DNA from: Nemertoderma westbladi
Lineage: Eukaryota > Xenacoelomorpha > Nemertodermatida > Nemertodermatidae
DNA length: 22,553 nucleotides
Reading direction: 5' to 3'
Assembly: GCA_032718475.1 (NCBI GenBank)
Contig: JAUCBJ010003700.1
Coordinates: 1 to 22,553 of the forward strand
A program made the position numbers and the translations under genes. Below are positions 19,181 through 22,553 of the stretch, piece by piece; position 1 is the first letter of the stretch; every line of letters begins with the position of its first letter. A model generated the notes under the pieces. The model did no database searches. It worked only from the letters and a program-made list of their open reading frames with translations, and had not been told where the DNA came from.

Positions 19181-19981
19181 GGACTAGTGAGTTTCGTTTC
19201 AGCATGATTGCATTATATACAAGCGGGTTCATAGAGTACCGATTTAATTGCTGAATGGCTCCCGAGAAGTCGTGGAATTCATTGTAATTTACGTAAGGTC
19301 CCCTCCCCCCCCCCCCTGTCTCCTGTGTACACAGACGGTACAGGCAAAATAATTAATTACATCATAATTAATTATAATCATAAAATAATTATGTAGCTGT
19401 TCTTCACCATAGTAGGTATGTAACGAGAAGCTACACATAATCAATTATTTTAGTCCGCGGAACGGGTTCTGCAAAACGGATTGTACCAACATTACTGGCA
19501 AAAGGCCTCTTCCACTGGATGATACTATTAATATAAAGTAGCATTTAAGATTAACATTAAGTAGGCCCTATTGGAAAATGAAAGAGTTTGTATACCGGTA
19601 CCGCAATGCAGTTCTGACCAAATAATATTGACGCAACTTTGAAATAAACAGAGTAAGATTAAAATAAACATACACGTAAATAAATAACATAAACACATAC
19701 ATACATAAATGTGGTAAACTGTATTCTCAACCTACGAATTTAAGTAATATTAACCGTGTAAAGCCTATTATATTGGAAAACACTCCAGTAAATTAAATAT
19801 CATTATAAATTAAATAATGTAATATAAATGAAAGAAAGCAGCAAATGGAATGGTGAAGTCCATTAAACTACACTCAGAACATTATGTAAAGAAAACTCAC
19901 ATACCTCTAGATAAATATACAGTACATATTGATGATCAAGTAATTTTATTTTCGCGCTGAATTATTAATGAACTCAATATT
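19181..19981. other. AT-rich intergenic region with a small foldback
   Basis: No gene is seen. A 12-C run lies at 19305-19316. Inverted repeats at 19381-19398 and 19429-19452 (TAAAATAATT...TGTAGCT mirrored) form a hairpin with a ~30-base loop. This is the downstream side of the N-WASP-like gene. Confidence 0.45.
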
Positions 19982-19987
19982 TTTATT
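19945..19987 (-). terminator. Candidate polyadenylation signals of the N-WASP-like gene
   Basis: On the minus strand, AATAAA occurs at 19987-19982 (26 bases after the stop codon) and at 19950-19945 (63 bases after it). Either could direct cleavage; the second is at a more usual distance. Confidence 0.35.
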
Positions 19988-20012
19988 TATACAATATTGG
20001 TCATAATCGAAG

Positions 20013-21383
20013 CTAATCCCACTCATCATCATCTGAGAACTCATCATCGTCATCATCATCATCTTCATCACTGGAATGCACGGCTCTGCTACGAGAAGCT
20101 AAAGCATGAAGCAAAGCGTCAGCCAAGTTCCCGGTGGAAGCAGCTGAGGAAGATGAAAGAGGAGAGGGAGAAGGGTTGTCCTTCACTGACTTCAGTGATT
20201 TGCCTGCCTGTATTTGACTCAGTAACCCGCCCCTACCGCTAGGTGGCTCCGGTTCTACCGTCCTCAGAGATTTTCCCTCCTGTATCTGACTGAGTAGCCC
20301 CCCTCTCCCACCGGACGGCGGGAGCCCCCCTGCAGAGGGGGGCGCAGGAGGGGGCGGGGGACCGCTGGCGGGGGGAGGAGGTGGGGGTGGCCCTCCCCCC
20401 ATAGGGGGCGGTGGAGGCCCCCCTCGCGCCCCTCCCGCCCCCCGCAATGGGGGAGGGGGAGGGGGCGGCCCCCTGCCCCCCCGACCCGGGGGCGGGGGCG
20501 GCCTCGTATCGGGACGCCTCGACTCCCGTTTCGCCTGGTCGCTACGCACCGCTGCTACCCCACCGACGTCCGCTATAAAGTCTTTAACGAACATCATAGT
20601 GTCCGGATTCTGAATATCTTTGTCCGAGATTCCGCATTGCTGCAGCAATGCCTGCACACTTACGTCCAGATTGCTCCAATTGGATCCAGTAATCCCCTGT
20701 CCCTGCTTATCGAATCCGATGTGACTCACGTGCTCAAACTTGCTAGGAGCGCCGATCTGGTCTTTGGTCAACTTGGGTTTGCCTCCTTTCGCCTTTTTAT
20801 TCTTCTTTGTAAACCCACTCATAAATTTGTTATCCGTGTTATCTAGAGATGGCCGACCGGGTCTGTTTGAATTTACCGGAATATTGGGCGCCTCTTCTGG
20901 AATCGCTGGAGGCTTGGTCTGCAGCATCTGCGTTGCAGACCGACTCTTCCTGGCATCCTGACGCGAGAAGTGAGCGAGAATGGCCTCATTGAAACGATTA
21001 GCCTCGTCCACATTTGCGTAATTAACACCGATTTGATGCGTTTCCGCTTCGAACGTGTGGAAATGCGGCAAAGGTGTATTCAATTTGAATTGTAAATAAA
21101 CTTCTTGTTCAAACAATTGTTTACGATCTATTATATCGTAGACACGAATAAAGTAGGACCTCCTTGCGATATCTCTCACGAAACAGACAACCCCGCAGCC
21201 CATCTTCACCCAGGTGCGGTTCTCACCGCGGAACAATTGAACCACAGCGGAAGCGAGTGTGGTCCGACCCGATCCCAGCAACTCAAATAGAAGTTCATTC
21301 TCCGCTAACGATAACAAACTAGCCGTTTGATTGGAGAATTGCTTTTTAGCGTTCGTGTTCATACGCATTCGTGGTTGAGCCAT
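20013..21383 (-). CDS. WASL: N-WASP/WASP-like actin nucleation-promoting factor, complete in one exon
   Basis: A 456-residue protein that relays Cdc42/PIP2 signals to the Arp2/3 complex to nucleate branched actin in the cytoplasm. All family domains are present in order: WH1 (about 20-141), a polybasic patch (193-205), the CRIB/GTPase-binding motif IGAPSKFEHVSHIGF (210-224) with its following autoinhibitory segment (to ~283), a Pro-rich region (294-350), two WH2 actin-binding repeats each starting GRGGLLSQIQ (359-376, 383-400), the central amphipathic helix LADALLHALASRSRAVHSS (420-438), and the acidic tail with the essential Trp in DDDEWD. Two WH2 repeats point to N-WASP rather than haematopoietic WASP. 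It is somewhat shorter than vertebrate N-WASP, mainly in the linkers and Pro-rich part. The ATG context (A at -3, G at +4) is good. The vertebrate gene has many introns, while here the frame is uninterrupted. The symbol denotes family, not proven orthology. Confidence 0.93.
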   Translation of the reverse strand: MAQPRMRMNTNAKKQFSNQTASLLSLAENELLFELLGSGRTTLASAVVQLFRGENRTWVKMGCGVVCFVRDIARRSYFIRVYDIIDRKQLFEQEVYLQFKLNTPLPHFHTFEAETHQIGVNYANVDEANRFNEAILAHFSRQDARKSRSATQMLQTKPPAIPEEAPNIPVNSNRPGRPSLDNTDNKFMSGFTKKNKKAKGGKPKLTKDQIGAPSKFEHVSHIGFDKQGQGITGSNWSNLDVSVQALLQQCGISDKDIQNPDTMMFVKDFIADVGGVAAVRSDQAKRESRRPDTRPPPPPGRGGRGPPPPPPPLRGAGGARGGPPPPPMGGGPPPPPPPASGPPPPPAPPSAGGLPPSGGRGGLLSQIQEGKSLRTVEPEPPSGRGGLLSQIQAGKSLKSVKDNPSPSPLSSSSAASTGNLADALLHALASRSRAVHSSDEDDDDDDDEFSDDDEWD

Positions 21384-22553
21384 CGTTGGTTATCTAAATA
21401 ATATATATTATTATTTTTTGACCAATTGTATGTTATTTATCATAAAATTGTTGGTTCTTCAATGAACGAACAATATTTTTGAGTTCAAAGGCGTAAAATG
21501 ACCGCGAACACCAAATATTGTATGTGTTTAAAGGGGCAGATACTGTGTTGGTGTTTTCTAACCAAAACAATAAACGAAACTATATTTCACTTCCGGCCAA
21601 TTTGCGCTGAAGATCACATTTTTCACTTGCAGTCAATGTGCGACAGTGTCTGTTCTTGCGTTAACAAACTTTTCTGTTTCAACCCAAACTAAAATGAATT
21701 CAGTTAGTCGATCAAATCCCAAGAATTCAAAACAATATTTATATTCAACTCTTGCGGTGATTGTATAAATGAAAATTGGAATATAAACTTGTCAATGGAG
21801 ATCGAACCAGCAAACCGCAGATCGAACCAGCAGAAATCCCAACTTATTTATAAAAACAAATATTTGTAATTATTTCATATTGGAATAATTATGTACACCC
21901 GGACATACAGTACTACTATAAAATGTGTCCGTATTTACACGCAGCCTACAGTAGGCTACAGTTAATATAAAGACGATACAAATTACTCTAGGCCTCATAA
22001 ATTATTGCAGTCTTTATTTGGCACGTAATGATATATGTTTTACTTCCGCATTAAATGTCCACCATCTATTTGACGGCGGTTAATTAGTAACTTATCTTGC
22101 CCAGCAGATAACCAAGATATTTCTTAGCAATTTAATATGGGACTATTTAATTTAATGTGGAATGTAGATAACATATGTATTATAAGCAATAATAATAACA
22201 GATTGTAAAATAATAATATGTAATTATAACATTACAATATTTTACATTCGCCGAATTGGGCCAAGTTGAGTATAGTAAACAATATTTAATAGTTTATATT
22301 CGAACAAAATGGTTGGCCATAAATTCTTAACTTCTGAACTGACATGTGACTGAATGCAATATATTTATGGTCAAGTGTTTGCGATTAAACGTCGTTACAC
22401 AGTTCGCAATTAATTTATTCAATGTAAATTAACATAAATAGGTCGAAGGTCAACTTCTTCAACCACTTCGTTTATTTAGATTGACGATCATTTTTTGAAC
22501 GCTACAAAATAAATAGGAGAATATAAGGGAGACTTTGTAACTGTAGGTAACTG
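21384..22553. other. Upstream region of the N-WASP-like gene
   Basis: AT-rich DNA with no recognisable coding region. It should contain the promoter of the minus-strand gene, but no certain core promoter is visible. A 20-bp-spaced direct repeat AGATCGAACCAGCA occurs at about 21799 and 21819. Confidence 0.4.

Noticed and set aside
19997-20242. Plus-strand His-rich open frame
   Set aside because: Antisense of the acidic tail of the N-WASP-like gene (GAT/GAC codons read as ATC/CAT).

Overview
The window is animal nuclear DNA, most likely from a marine invertebrate deuterostome such as an echinoderm. The evidence is indirect: an N-WASP-type gene, spliced-gene-like and AT-rich spacer sequence, several lineages of decayed LINEs, foldback elements and a tRNA-derived SINE. 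There are no bacterial operons and no CRISPR array. The species cannot be named from the sequence alone.

Left end (1-4300): a very long open frame on the minus strand starts at 2093 and runs off the left edge, giving at least 697 codons without a stop. It encodes an unrecognised, charged, coiled-coil-rich protein; a retroelement gag-like protein is one possibility. Its AT-rich upstream region carries a degenerate tandem repeat (2225-2477) and a 287-bp tandem duplication (3434-4007) with a nearly unchanged core.

Repeat block (4283-6845): two diverged direct copies of a roughly 1.1-1.2 kb noncoding sequence, separated by a foldback (hairpin) element.

Retrotransposon graveyard (6846-11643): LINE-A (6846-9549, poly(A)-ended) is interrupted twice. 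One interruption is a 5'-truncated LINE-C, whose 13-bp target-site duplication is perfect. The other is a 3' fragment of LINE-B. A CR1-like LINE follows (9945-11643), itself interrupted by an 87-bp palindromic minisatellite.

Middle (11644-16257): mostly unassigned AT-rich DNA. It contains a large perfect-looking foldback (12909-13135), one candidate exon resembling the start of a GABA-B receptor ligand-binding domain (about 13294-13529, plus strand), a second LINE-B tail with a probable target-site duplication, and a hAT-like terminus next to a G tract.

Right part (16258-22553): the longest LINE-B copy (16258-17904) ends in a (TAG)n tail. It directly abuts a 1.1 kb element with ~120-bp terminal inverted repeats (17907-19013). 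A tRNA-derived SINE fragment follows. The only complete, convincing host gene is on the minus strand at 20013-21383: a full-length N-WASP-like actin nucleation factor in one uninterrupted reading frame. The host genes here do not form a pathway together; the window is a transposon-rich interval between or within host genes.
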